Positions 7,646-16,111 of a stretch of DNA of 64,000 nt are shown piece by piece. Source of the DNA: Salinibacterium sp. ZJ70. GTDB taxonomy: Bacteria > Actinomycetota > Actinomycetes > Actinomycetales > Microbacteriaceae. How positions within the stretch are numbered: position 1 is the first letter of the stretch; each line of letters starts with the position of its first letter. A program made the translations under genes and the position numbers. A model generated the notes under the pieces. The model did no database searches and had not been told where the DNA came from. It worked only from the letters and a program-made list of their open reading frames with translations. The DNA is taken from the NCBI RefSeq assembly GCF_011751865.2, contig NZ_CP061770.1, forward strand, positions 1,302,001-1,366,000. The letters run 5' to 3'.

Positions 7646-8248
7646 ATGACTGCTGTGAGCTCGCGGATCGTCACGGTTCCCAACGCGCTCAGCGTCCTGC
7701 GGCTCGTCCTCATCCCCGTCTTCCTGGGGCTCCTCGGGGCGTCGCAGTTCGGCTGGGCGCTGCTGGTGATCGTCGTGTCGAGCCTCACCGACTTCGTCGA
7801 CGGGTGGATCGCGCGCCGCTTCGACCAGATCAGCCGGCTCGGTCAGCTGCTCGACCCGGCCGTCGATCGGCTCTTCATCTTCTCGACCCTCATGGGGCTC
7901 GCCTGGATCGGGCTGCTGCCGTGGTGGCTGGTCATCATCATCGTGTCGCGCGATGTCGTGCTGCTGGTGCTCGGCATCGTGCTCGCCAACATCGGGTACG
8001 GGCCCCTGCCAGTGCACCACCTCGGCAAAGCGGCCACCTTCGCGCTGCTGTTCGCACTTCCGACGATCGTGCTCGGAGCGGCAGCGCCCGCGATCGCGCC
8101 GTTCAGCGATCCGCTCGGCTGGGCGCTCGCGCTGTGGGGTGCATTCCTGTATTGGTGGGCCGGCGCGGTGTACATACGCGAGACGGCACGATTGGTGAGA
8201 ATCGCACGGGTGTCGGACGCGGCCTCATCCGATAGCCTGGACACGTGA
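7646..8248 (+). CDS. CDP-alcohol phosphatidyltransferase (PgsA/cardiolipin synthase-like)
   Basis: A 200-residue integral membrane enzyme with the CDP-alcohol phosphatidyltransferase signature D-G-x2-A-R-x8-G-x3-D-x3-D, seen as DGWIARRFDQISRLGQLLDPAVD near residues 53-75 (written here as motif text only in part: DGWIARRF, then GQLLDPAVD). Five to six hydrophobic segments follow. It transfers a phosphatidyl group from CDP-diacylglycerol to an alcohol such as glycerol-3-phosphate or phosphatidylglycerol. Its place just before garA/ftsR corresponds to the mycobacterial pgsA2 (Rv1822) neighbourhood. ATG 7646 has GGGAGGA upstream. Its stop lies 11 bases before the garA ATG. Confidence 0.88.
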   Translation: MTAVSSRIVTVPNALSVLRLVLIPVFLGLLGASQFGWALLVIVVSSLTDFVDGWIARRFDQISRLGQLLDPAVDRLFIFSTLMGLAWIGLLPWWLVIIIVSRDVVLLVLGIVLANIGYGPLPVHHLGKAATFALLFALPTIVLGAAAPAIAPFSDPLGWALALWGAFLYWWAGAVYIRETARLVRIARVSDAASSDSLDT

Positions 8249-8259
8249 AGGAGGGCGCC

Positions 8260-8745
8260 ATGAGTGACGACGCCACAAACGGCCCGGATGCGGTGAAGGC
8301 TGCCGCCACCTCGGGTGCGGTGTCCAACGACACCACCGCGCATTTCACCGACGAGTTCCGCATGCAGCTCGCTGCCCTCGAGGCGGGTGTCACCCGCGAC
8401 GAGCAAGAGGCCATCGCGGCACTGCCCGCGGGCTCGGCGCTGCTCGTCGTCCGCCGTGGACCCAATGTGGGTGCGCGCTTCCTCCTCGACGCGGACGTGA
8501 CGGTCGCCGGCCGCCACCCCGACGCCGACATCTTCCTCGACGACGTCACGGTGTCGCGCCGTCACGCTGAGTTCGTCCGCACCGGCAGCGCATTCCAGGT
8601 GCGCGATCTCGATTCGCTCAACGGCACGTACTTCGATGGCGTGCGCATCGACTCGGCTCTGCTGAGCGACGGCGCCGAGGTGCAGGTGGGCAAGTTCCGT
8701 CTCACGTTCTACGCATCCCGCGCCGATCGCGGTGCTGCGCACTGA
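8260..8745 (+). CDS. garA: FHA-domain regulator GarA (OdhI-like)
   Basis: The 161-residue protein is colinear with GarA/OdhI. After a flexible N-terminus comes NDTTAHF, where Thr25-Thr26 occupy the place of the phosphorylated TT pair in the ETTSVF motif of mycobacterial GarA. A full FHA domain follows (LLVVRRGPNVGARFLLD, AGRHPDADIFLDDVTVSRRH, LNGTYFDG). GarA controls 2-oxoglutarate dehydrogenase and glutamate metabolism; kinase phosphorylation makes the FHA domain fold onto its own tail and releases the enzymes. ATG 8260 is chosen over GTG 8245 because AAGGAGG lies at the right distance. The stop overlaps the ftsR ATG (TGATG). Confidence 0.9.
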   Translation: MSDDATNGPDAVKAAATSGAVSNDTTAHFTDEFRMQLAALEAGVTRDEQEAIAALPAGSALLVVRRGPNVGARFLLDADVTVAGRHPDADIFLDDVTVSRRHAEFVRTGSAFQVRDLDSLNGTYFDGVRIDSALLSDGAEVQVGKFRLTFYASRADRGAAH

Positions 8746-9437
8746 TGCCAGCGACCTCCGCTGCCCGCGCGACGGGTGCCCCGCAGCTCTTGAGCATCGG
8801 GCAGGTGCTGGCACGACTCAACCCTGAGTTCCCCGACCTCAGCCCGTCGAAGCTGCGCTTCCTCGAGGAGCGCCAGCTCATCACGCCGAGCCGCACCGAG
8901 TCGGGCTACCGCAAGTTCTCGCCCGCTGATGTCGAGCGCCTGCGGCTCGTGCTCTCGATGCAGCGCGACTACTACCTGCCGCTCAAGGTGATCCGCACCT
9001 ACCTCGACGAGCTCGACGCCGGTCGCGAGCCGGTTCTGCCCGGCGGCATCACGGTCACCGCGCCGTCGATGCTCCCCGCCGAGCGGCGGATGTCGCGCGA
9101 CGAACTCATCCGCGAGGCGGGCGCGAACGCGATGCTCCTGCAGGATGCCGTCTCGTCGTCGCTCATCGTGCCGGCGGAGTACTACGGCGAGGACGCCCTC
9201 GCCGTGCTCAAGTCGCTCGTGGAGCTGCAGCGCAGTGGCATCGAGCCGCGTCACCTGCGCGGTTTCCGTGCCGCAGCGGAGCGCGAGCTCGGTCTCATCG
9301 AGTCCGCACTCATCCCGATTTCGCGTCGCAAAGACGCCTCCAGCCGCGCCAAGGCGCAGGAGCTCGCGCGCGAGATCGCGGGCCAGCTCGAGGTCGTCCG
9401 ATCGAGTCTCATCCGCTCGGCACTCGGCCGCCTGTAG
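8745..9437 (+). CDS. ftsR: MerR-family transcriptional regulator FtsR
   Basis: A 230-residue MerR protein: SIGQVLARLNPEFPDLSPSKLRFLEE carries the winged helix-turn-helix (motif shown partially: LSPSKLRFLEERQLI, then ESGYRKFSPADVERL). The long effector-side region includes YYLPLKVIRTYLDEL. The insertion of an extended loop before LSPSKLR is characteristic of FtsR (Rv1828 type). In Corynebacterium glutamicum FtsR activates ftsZ. It is co-transcribed with garA through a stop/start overlap, as in other actinobacteria. Candidate FtsR operators occur at 9538, 40539 and 43036. Confidence 0.88.
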   Translation: MPATSAARATGAPQLLSIGQVLARLNPEFPDLSPSKLRFLEERQLITPSRTESGYRKFSPADVERLRLVLSMQRDYYLPLKVIRTYLDELDAGREPVLPGGITVTAPSMLPAERRMSRDELIREAGANAMLLQDAVSSSLIVPAEYYGEDALAVLKSLVELQRSGIEPRHLRGFRAAAERELGLIESALIPISRRKDASSRAKAQELAREIAGQLEVVRSSLIRSALGRL

Positions 9438-9530
9438 ATCTTCCGACTATTTCACCGCGACACGCCGCGCACTCGAGCGGATGTGATTGATGGTGCCCCT
9501 CCGGGTGAGTACGGTGGAGAACGACAGCAA

Positions 9531-9580
9531 GTCTGAACTTCAACTTCAACCTGAAGGTCAGCTTCGCGAGAAGTTCAGAC
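9531..9580 (+). promoter_or_regulatory. Long dyad in the leader of the second merR gene
   Basis: GTCTGAACTT (9531-9540) and AAGTTCAGAC (9571-9580) are perfect 10-bp inverted copies. Between them lie a second hairpin, CTTC-GCGA-GAAG (9562-9573), and a CTTCAA-N7-CTGAAG dyad. Either an RNA hairpin just before the AGGAGG at 9584 or a protein operator is possible. Confidence 0.55.
9538..9556 (+). promoter_or_regulatory. Candidate FtsR operator, site 1
   Basis: CTTCAA (9538-9543), a seven-base spacer and CTGAAG (9551-9556) match the 19-bp dyads found before ftsZ and divIVA. It lies directly downstream of ftsR and 41 bases before the second merR gene. Confidence 0.6.
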
Positions 9581-9597
9581 GAAGGAGGACGGTCGGG

Positions 9598-10167
9598 ATG
9601 AGCGACATGAACGAACACGGCAGCGCGGCGAACGCGCTGGGTTCAGGACCGCGCTACGACCTCGGCCTGCTCTTCACCGACGGGCTCCCCGACCTCGACG
9701 CCGACGCGGGCTACCGCGGCACCGTCGCGGCCCGCGCCGCCGGCATCAGCTACCGCCAGCTCGACTACTGGGCCCGCACCGGACTCGTCGAGCCCACCGT
9801 CCGCGGTGCGGCTGGCTCCGGTTCGCAGCGCCTCTACGGCTTCCGCGACATTCTCGTGCTCAAGCTCGTCAAGCGCCTCCTCGACACCGGCATCTCGCTG
9901 CAGCAGATCCGCACCGCCATCAACCAGCTGCGCGAGGCGGGCGTCAGAGACCTCGCCCAGACGACGCTCATGTCCGACGGCGCGAGCGTCTACCTGTGCA
10001 CCTCGGACGACGAGGTCATCGACCTCGTGAGCCGCGGTCAGGGCGTCTTCGGCATCGCCGTCGGCAAGGTGCTGCGCGAGGTCGAGACGAGCCTCGTCGA
10101 GCTCGAGACCGCGACGGTCGACCCGTCCGACGAACTGGCGGCTCGCCGCGCCAAGCGCGCGAGCTGA
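9598..10167 (+). CDS. Second MerR-family transcriptional regulator (Rv1830-like)
   Basis: 189 residues from ATG 9598, which follows AGGAGG at 9584. The MerR winged helix is GYRGTVAARAAGISYRQLDY then WARTGLVEPTVRGAAGSGSQRLYGFRDIL, with a C-terminal helix pair (LVKRLLDTGISLQQIRTAI) and a small effector-like domain ending in charged residues. In mycobacteria a bifunctional nuclease gene (Rv1829) lies between the two merR genes; here it is absent and the gap is a structured leader instead. Role inferred: control of growth or division genes alongside FtsR. An upstream in-frame extension exists but has no start with a ribosome-binding site and overlaps the regulatory dyads. Confidence 0.85.
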   Translation: MSDMNEHGSAANALGSGPRYDLGLLFTDGLPDLDADAGYRGTVAARAAGISYRQLDYWARTGLVEPTVRGAAGSGSQRLYGFRDILVLKLVKRLLDTGISLQQIRTAINQLREAGVRDLAQTTLMSDGASVYLCTSDDEVIDLVSRGQGVFGIAVGKVLREVETSLVELETATVDPSDELAARRAKRAS

Positions 10168-10246
10168 CGAACTCCGCGCGCGGCCCGTCTCAGGACGGGC
10201 CATTCGCATATCCGGGCGCCTGCTCGGCAACCGGCCGCCCGACCCC

Positions 10247-10490
10247 GTTGTGCAGGAACCCCGATCGGTTGTGCAGGAACCCCGACCCCGTTGCGCAGGA
10301 ACCCCGATCGGTTGTGCAGGAACCCCGATCGGTTATGCAGGAACATCCGGATGCGGTCAAGTCGGCAGGGTTGATTCGCGTAGGCGAACCCCGGATGAAC
10401 AGCGCGTCTCCTGCATAACCGCAAACCGTTCCTGCATAACCGCAAACCGTTCCTGCATAACCGCAAGCCGGTCCTGCGTAACGGGGACGG
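10247..10490. repeat. Array of 21-bp repeats in two opposite orientations
   Basis: Five forward units begin at 10247, 10268, 10290, 10311 and 10332 (core GTTRYGCAGGAAC, period 21-22). After a 57-base centre, four reverse units begin at 10410, 10431, 10452 and 10473 (core CCTGCRTAAC, period exactly 21). CATCCGG at 10344 and CCGGATG at 10391 extend the dyad inwards. The gene-free stretch 10168-10530 holds nothing else recognisable. One unit is 22 bases, which breaks any reading frame, so it is not coding. The spacing equals two helical turns, placing all cores on one DNA face. Confidence 0.85.
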
Positions 10491-10530
10491 GCCGGGGGAG
10501 ACGGGAACCGCCGGGAGCGGGGCGCGGGCC

Positions 10531-11337
10531 TCAGTTGGAGGGCTGGATCTCGCTGATGCGCGACGTGCGCAGCACGCGCTCAAGCAGCAGATCGAAGTTG
10601 TGCGCCATCTCCTGCGCGCCCTCGCCGGGCCAGACATGCAGGGGCTTCGCAGCACCCTGCGCCTGCTGCAGCGAGGTGCGCTCCGGCAGCTGAGGGGCCA
10701 GGACGAGCGGCCCGAACATGTCGCGCAGCTCCTTGATGCGGAACTGGTGCTCGAGCGACTGCACGCGGGCGCGGTTCACCACGATGCCGAGCGGCTGCAG
10801 ACGCGGCGAGATGCCGCGGCGGATCTCCTCGATGGCACGCAGCGCGCGGTCGGCGGCAGCCACCGAGAACAGGCCGGGCTCCGTCACGACGGCGACACGA
10901 TCAGATGCAGCCCACGCGGTGCGGGTGAGGGCGTTGAGACTCGGCGCGCAGTCGATGAGCACGAGCTCGTACTCGTTCTCGAGGTGGGCGAGCGCCTCCT
11001 CGAGCTTCCAGATGTCGCGGATCGACGGGTGCGGTCCGTCGAAGTTGATCGCCGACGGCGACCCGATGAGAACGTCGATCTTGCCGGCGCGGCCGCGCGT
11101 CCAACCCGACGGGGCGATCGCCGAGCGCACGATCTTCTCCTTCGGAGACGCGAGCACATCGGCGATGTTGAGGTGTCCGGCGACGTCGATATCCATGCCG
11201 GTCGACACATCGGACTGCGGATCGAGGTCGACCACGAGTGTCGAGACACCTCGAGCGAACGCCGCGGACGCCAATCCGAGCGTCACGGTGGTCTTTCCCA
11301 CGCCCCCCTTGAGGGAGCTGACGCTGAGCACATGCAC
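10531..11337 (-). CDS. Orphan ParA/MinD-family ATPase
   Basis: 268 residues from GTG 11337. The deviant Walker A motif KGGVGKTT is at residues 10-17, followed by LVVDLDPQSDVS (Walker A') and ELVLIDCAPSLNALTR (Walker B), the hallmarks of ParA-type partition ATPases. The C-terminal part has QFRIKELRDMFG and PLVLAPQLPERTSLQQA. No parB is adjacent, so it may position some other cargo. It is divergent from pyruvate carboxylase; an upstream in-frame extension would read antisense into that gene and is rejected. Its 3' end faces the 21-bp array. Confidence 0.87.
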   Translation of the reverse strand: MHVLSVSSLKGGVGKTTVTLGLASAAFARGVSTLVVDLDPQSDVSTGMDIDVAGHLNIADVLASPKEKIVRSAIAPSGWTRGRAGKIDVLIGSPSAINFDGPHPSIRDIWKLEEALAHLENEYELVLIDCAPSLNALTRTAWAASDRVAVVTEPGLFSVAAADRALRAIEEIRRGISPRLQPLGIVVNRARVQSLEHQFRIKELRDMFGPLVLAPQLPERTSLQQAQGAAKPLHVWPGEGAQEMAHNFDLLLERVLRTSRISEIQPSN

Positions 11338-11419
11338 GAGAGAGGAGCCTACCTTTACTAGTCTGGGAGAAGCCAAACCCCCTTTTCTCACGCTGGTGAT
11401 CCCGGCGGGAAGGACACCT

Positions 11420-14400
11420 ATGTTCTCGAAGATCCTGGTCGCCAACCGTGGAGAGATCGCAATTCGTGCCTTCCGAGCGGCCTATGAGCTGGGCGCGAAG
11501 ACGGTCGCTGTGTACCCCTGGGAGGACCGCAACTCGCTCCACCGCCAGAAGGCGGACGAGGCGTACCTCATCGGCGAGAAGGGTCACCCGGTGCGGGCGT
11601 ACCTCGACGTCTCGGAGATCATCCGCGTCGCCAAGGAAGCTGGCGCAGACGCGATCTACCCCGGCTACGGATTCCTGTCCGAGAACCCCGAACTCGCCCA
11701 GGCTGCCGCTGAGAACGGCATCACGTTCATCGGCCCCGGCAGCGATGTGCTCGAGATGGCGGGCAACAAGGTCACGGCGAAGGAGCGCGCGATCGCCGCG
11801 GGCGTCCCCGTGCTCAAGTCCACCCCGGCGACGACCGACATCGACGAGCTGGTCCGCGGTGCGGATGAGATCGGCTTCCCGGTCTTCGCGAAGGCCGTCG
11901 CCGGCGGCGGCGGCCGCGGCATGCGCCGCGTCGACACGCGCGAGGAGCTGCGTCCCGCACTCGAGGCGGCGATGCGCGAAGCCGACAGCGCCTTCGGCGA
12001 CCCGACGATGTTCGTCGAGCAGGCGGTCGTGCGTCCGCGTCACATCGAGGTGCAGATCCTCGCCGACGGCACGGGCGAGACGGTGCACCTGTTCGAGCGC
12101 GACTGCTCGGTGCAGCGCCGCCACCAGAAGGTCATCGAGATCGCCCCCGCGCCGAACCTCGACGAGGCGACCCGCCAGGCCCTCTACCGCGATGCCATCG
12201 CGTTCGCGAAGTCGATCGGCTACGTCAACGCCGGCACGGTCGAGTTCCTCCTCGACACGGCGGGTGAGCGCGCTGGCCAGCACGTGTTCATCGAGATGAA
12301 CCCGCGCATCCAGGTCGAGCACACGGTGACCGAGGAGGTCACGGATGTCGACCTGGTGCAGTCGCAGATGCTCATCGCGTCGGGCTCGACGCTCGCCGAA
12401 CTGGGGCTCGCGCAGGAGCAGATCCACCTGCGCGGTGCCGCTCTGCAGTGCCGCATCACCACGGAGGACCCGTCGCAGGGCTTCCGCCCCGACACCGGCA
12501 AGATCACGACCTACCGCTCGCCGGGTGGAGGCGGCGTGCGACTGGACGGCGGAACGATCGCCGCGGGTGCGCAGATCAGCCCTCACTTCGACTCGATGCT
12601 CGCCAAGATGACGTGCCGTGGCCGCGACTTCCCGGCCGCCGTCGCGCGCGCCCGTCGCGGACTCGCCGAGTTCCGCATCCGCGGCGTCGCCACGAACATC
12701 CCGTTCCTGCAGGCCGTTCTCGATGACCCCGCGTTCGTCGCGGGAGACGTGGCCACCTCGTTCATCGAGGAGCGCCCCGAGCTGCTCACCGGCCGCGTGT
12801 CCCGCGACCGTGGCACGAAGATCCTCAACTGGCTCGCGGATGTCACCGTCAACCAGCCGAACGGCGACGGGGGAGCGGCGATCGATCCCGCGACCAAGCT
12901 GCCCGTGGTCGACCTCACCCTGCCTGCCCCGAACGGCTCGCGTCAGCGTCTGCTCGAGCTCGGCCCCGTCGGCTTCGCGGCCGCCCTGCGCGAGCAGAAG
13001 GCCCTCGCCGTCACCGACACGACCTTCCGTGACGCCCACCAGTCGCTTCTGGCGACGCGTGTGCGCACCAAGGACCTCGTGGCCGTCATGCCGCACGTCG
13101 CGCGTCTCACGCCCGAGCTGCTCTCTGTCGAGGCCTGGGGCGGCGCGACGTACGACGTCGCACTGCGGTTCCTCGGCGAAGACCCGTGGGAGCGTCTCGC
13201 GAAGATGCGCGAGGCTCTGCCGAACGTGGCCATCCAGATGCTCCTGCGCGGGCGCAACACGGTCGGCTACACGCCGTACCCGACCGAGGTGACCGAGGCC
13301 TTCGTGCGGGAGGCCGCGGCGACCGGCGTCGACATCTTCCGCATCTTCGACGCGCTCAACGATGTCGACCAGATGCGTCCCGCGATCGACGCCGTGCTCG
13401 CCACCGGGTCGACCGTCGCCGAGGTGGCGCTCTGCTACACGGGCGACCTGCTCGACCCCGCCGAGGACCTCTACACGCTCGACTACTACCTCCGCCTCGC
13501 GGAGCAGATCGTCGACGCGGGTGCGCACATCCTCGCGATCAAGGACATGGCGGGCCTGCTGCGCGCAGGCGCGGCTGAGAAGCTCGTCGCGGCCCTCCGT
13601 GAGCGCTTCGACCTCCCCGTCCACGTGCACACGCACGACACCGCGGGCGGCCAGCTCGCGACCCTCCTCGCGGCGGCCCGTGCGGGCGCCGACGCGGTCG
13701 ATGCCGCCAGCGCCCCGATGGCCGGAACCACGAGCCAGCCGTCGCTCTCGGCGCTCATCGCCGCCACCGCGCACACCGATCTCGACACCGGCATCTCGCT
13801 CGACGCAGCGAGCGACCTCGAGCCGTACTGGGAGGCTGTGCGCCGCGCCTACAAGCCGTTCGAGTCGGGCCTGCCCGGCCCCACCGGTCGCGTGTACCGC
13901 CACGAGATTCCGGGCGGTCAGCTGTCGAATCTGCGTCAGCAGGCGATCGCGCTCGGGCTCGGCGACCAGTTCGAGAAGGTGGAGGACTGGTACGCCGCGG
14001 CGAACCGCATCCTCGGCCGCCCCACGAAGGTCACGCCCTCGTCGAAGGTCGTCGGCGACCTCGCTCTGCAGCTCGCGGCGACGAACGCTGACCCGCTCGA
14101 CTTCGAGCAGAACCCTGACAAGTACGACATCCCGGACTCGGTGATCGGCTTCATGGCGGGCGAGCTCGGCGACCTGCCGGGTGGCTGGCCGGAGCCTTTC
14201 CGCACGAAGGTGCTCGCGGGACGCACGGTGAAGATCGGTGTGGAGGACATCTCCGCCGAAGATCGTGCCGCGCTCGAAGGCGACGACTCCGATGCCCGTC
14301 GCGCCACGCTCAACCGCCTCCTGTTCGCGGCGCCGACGCGTCAGTACCTCGAGGTGCGCGAGCAGTACGGCGACCTGTCCAACCTCGACACCATCGACTA

Positions 14401-14821
14401 CCTGTACGGCCTGAAGCAGGGCATCGAGCACACCGTTCACATCGGCCCCGGTGTCAGCCTCTTCGTGGGTCTCGAGGCGATCGGCGAGGCCGACGACAAG
14501 GGCATGCGCACTGTCATGGCGACCCTCAACGGCCAGCTTCGCCCCGTGTTCGTGCGCGACCGCAGCATCTCGGTGCAGGTGGCAGCCGCCGAGAAGGCGG
14601 ACACCTCCAAGCCCGGCCATGTCGCGGCGCCGTTCTCGGGTGTCGTGACGCTCAAGGTCGGCGAAGGCGACGCCATCGAGGTCGGCCAGCCGGTCGCGAC
14701 GATCGAGGCGATGAAGATGGAGGCAGCGATCACGTCGCCTGTCGCCGGTCGCATCGTGCGCCTCGCAATCCCTTCCACGCAGCAGGTGGACGCCGGGGAT
14801 CTGCTCGTCGTCGTCGAGTAG
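11420..14821 (+). CDS. pyc: Pyruvate carboxylase
   Basis: A full-length 1133-residue single-chain enzyme that makes oxaloacetate from pyruvate, bicarbonate and ATP for the TCA cycle. Domains in order: biotin carboxylase (MFSKILVANRGEIAIRAF at the start, ATP-grasp FAKAVAGGGGRGMR, HIEVQILAD), carboxyltransferase (DTTFRDAHQSLLATR near residue 535, metal-binding HVHTHDTAG), and biotinyl carrier domain with the biotinylated lysine in AMKMEA near the C-terminus. ATG 11420 is preceded by GGGAAGGA. In-frame sequence upstream reads antisense through the ParA gene and is not part of it. The next gene begins ten bases after the stop. Confidence 0.97.
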   Translation: MFSKILVANRGEIAIRAFRAAYELGAKTVAVYPWEDRNSLHRQKADEAYLIGEKGHPVRAYLDVSEIIRVAKEAGADAIYPGYGFLSENPELAQAAAENGITFIGPGSDVLEMAGNKVTAKERAIAAGVPVLKSTPATTDIDELVRGADEIGFPVFAKAVAGGGGRGMRRVDTREELRPALEAAMREADSAFGDPTMFVEQAVVRPRHIEVQILADGTGETVHLFERDCSVQRRHQKVIEIAPAPNLDEATRQALYRDAIAFAKSIGYVNAGTVEFLLDTAGERAGQHVFIEMNPRIQVEHTVTEEVTDVDLVQSQMLIASGSTLAELGLAQEQIHLRGAALQCRITTEDPSQGFRPDTGKITTYRSPGGGGVRLDGGTIAAGAQISPHFDSMLAKMTCRGRDFPAAVARARRGLAEFRIRGVATNIPFLQAVLDDPAFVAGDVATSFIEERPELLTGRVSRDRGTKILNWLADVTVNQPNGDGGAAIDPATKLPVVDLTLPAPNGSRQRLLELGPVGFAAALREQKALAVTDTTFRDAHQSLLATRVRTKDLVAVMPHVARLTPELLSVEAWGGATYDVALRFLGEDPWERLAKMREALPNVAIQMLLRGRNTVGYTPYPTEVTEAFVREAAATGVDIFRIFDALNDVDQMRPAIDAVLATGSTVAEVALCYTGDLLDPAEDLYTLDYYLRLAEQIVDAGAHILAIKDMAGLLRAGAAEKLVAALRERFDLPVHVHTHDTAGGQLATLLAAARAGADAVDAASAPMAGTTSQPSLSALIAATAHTDLDTGISLDAASDLEPYWEAVRRAYKPFESGLPGPTGRVYRHEIPGGQLSNLRQQAIALGLGDQFEKVEDWYAAANRILGRPTKVTPSSKVVGDLALQLAATNADPLDFEQNPDKYDIPDSVIGFMAGELGDLPGGWPEPFRTKVLAGRTVKIGVEDISAEDRAALEGDDSDARRATLNRLLFAAPTRQYLEVREQYGDLSNLDTIDYLYGLKQGIEHTVHIGPGVSLFVGLEAIGEADDKGMRTVMATLNGQLRPVFVRDRSISVQVAAAEKADTSKPGHVAAPFSGVVTLKVGEGDAIEVGQPVATIEAMKMEAAITSPVAGRIVRLAIPSTQQVDAGDLLVVVE

Positions 14822-14830
14822 GGTTCGCTC

Positions 14831-16111
14831 ATGGTTCGCATGACGTCCGGGCACGATCCCGCCGCTGACGACGCACCTGATGCCTCGTCGACGCCGCTTC
14901 CCGAGAACGTCTCCTTCACGATCGAGTTGCCGGCGACACCGCACGAGACGCCCGAGGAGGAGGTGCAGGTGACGCTCCACGAGAACGTCGTCGCGCCCGC
15001 CGAGATCGGGGCGATGGGGGAGGGCACGACGACGATCCATGTCGTGCCCGAGCTCGTGCAGACACCCGTTCCCCTCGAAGCCGAATCGGCGGCTGAGGAG
15101 CTCGTGCCGCTTCCCGCCGACGACGACATGTACTCCCGGCGGGAGCGCAAGCGCGGCCCGGTGCAGACACCGGAGCCTGCGACGATGCTCACGGCGGATC
15201 GCCTGCTCGAGCCCAAGCGCACCAAGGTGGCGCCCGAGGGTGCCTGGCCGGCATTCGTCTATGCCGCGACGCTGCACCTTGTGAACCTCGGCGACTCGCC
15301 GAAGGTGCGCGAGCGCAAGGCGCTCGAGGCGCGCATCGCGAAGCGCTTCGAAGGCGGCACGCGCTTCGTGCCGATCCTCACGCGCAAGGGCGGCGTCGGC
15401 AAGACGACCATCACGGCGCTGCTCGGCATGGCGCTGTCGGATGTGCGTGAGGACCGCGTGATCGCGGTCGACGCGAACCCCGACCGCGGCACGCTCTCGG
15501 AGCGCGTGGCACGGCAGACCCGCTCGACCGTGCGGGACATCGTCACCCACGCGCCCGCGATCAAGGACTTCAGCGAGCTGTCGCAGCACGTCTCCCGCGA
15601 CGAGACCCGCCTCGACGTCCTCGCGTCCGACACGGATCCGCTGCTCTCGGAGGCCTTCGACGAGAACGATTACAACGTGGTCGCCGACCTCGTGTCGCGC
15701 TACTACTCGATCGTCCTCACCGACTGCGGCACGGGCATCGTGCACTCCGTGATGCGAGCGACCCTGCAGCGTGCCGACGGCATCGTGGTCGTCTCGGGCG
15801 GCAGCGTCGATGAGGCGCGTCTGGCATCCGAGACCCTCACCTGGCTCGAAGCCAACGACTACGGCGACCTCGTGAAGAACGCCGTCGTCGCCATCAACAC
15901 GGCGACGCACGGAACCAACCTCGTCAACCTCGATGAGATCGAGGCGCACTTCGCCTCGCGCGTGCGCGCTGTCCTGCGGATGCCCTACGACCCCGAGCTC
16001 GCCGCGGGATCCGTGGTGCGCTGGAATCGCCTCAAGCCCTTCACCCGGACCTCCGCGCGTGAGCTCGCCGCTCTCGTGATGGACGGCCTGCCGACAGTAC
16101 GGAACGCATGA
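14831..16111 (+). CDS. MinD/ParA-like ATPase with long acidic N-terminus
   Basis: A 426-residue protein in two parts. Residues 1-150 are acidic, proline-rich and probably disordered (for example ETPEEEVQVTLHENVVAP). The C-terminal ATPase domain has KGGVGKTT at 186-193, VIAVDANPDRGTLSERV and IVLTDCGTGIVHSVMRAT. The layout resembles actinobacterial MinD-like proteins related to secretion-associated EspI, but no secretion genes are near. It follows pyc by ten bases and its stop overlaps the def ATG, so pyc, this gene and def look like one operon. Function unknown beyond being an ATP-driven switch. Confidence 0.82.
   Translation: MVRMTSGHDPAADDAPDASSTPLPENVSFTIELPATPHETPEEEVQVTLHENVVAPAEIGAMGEGTTTIHVVPELVQTPVPLEAESAAEELVPLPADDDMYSRRERKRGPVQTPEPATMLTADRLLEPKRTKVAPEGAWPAFVYAATLHLVNLGDSPKVRERKALEARIAKRFEGGTRFVPILTRKGGVGKTTITALLGMALSDVREDRVIAVDANPDRGTLSERVARQTRSTVRDIVTHAPAIKDFSELSQHVSRDETRLDVLASDTDPLLSEAFDENDYNVVADLVSRYYSIVLTDCGTGIVHSVMRATLQRADGIVVVSGGSVDEARLASETLTWLEANDYGDLVKNAVVAINTATHGTNLVNLDEIEAHFASRVRAVLRMPYDPELAAGSVVRWNRLKPFTRTSARELAALVMDGLPTVRNA

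Noticed and set aside
10247..10490. CRISPR array
   Set aside because: Units are contiguous 21-mers without unique spacers, orientation switches halfway, and no cas genes are near.
10718..11419. Long N-terminal extension of pyruvate carboxylase
   Set aside because: It is antisense to the ParA gene; the family start MFSKILVANRGEIAI is at 11420.
10901..15949. Very long open frame on the minus strand across pyc and the MinD-like gene
   Set aside because: It is low-complexity Arg/Asp/Val-rich translation of the complement of GC-rich genes, with no domain.
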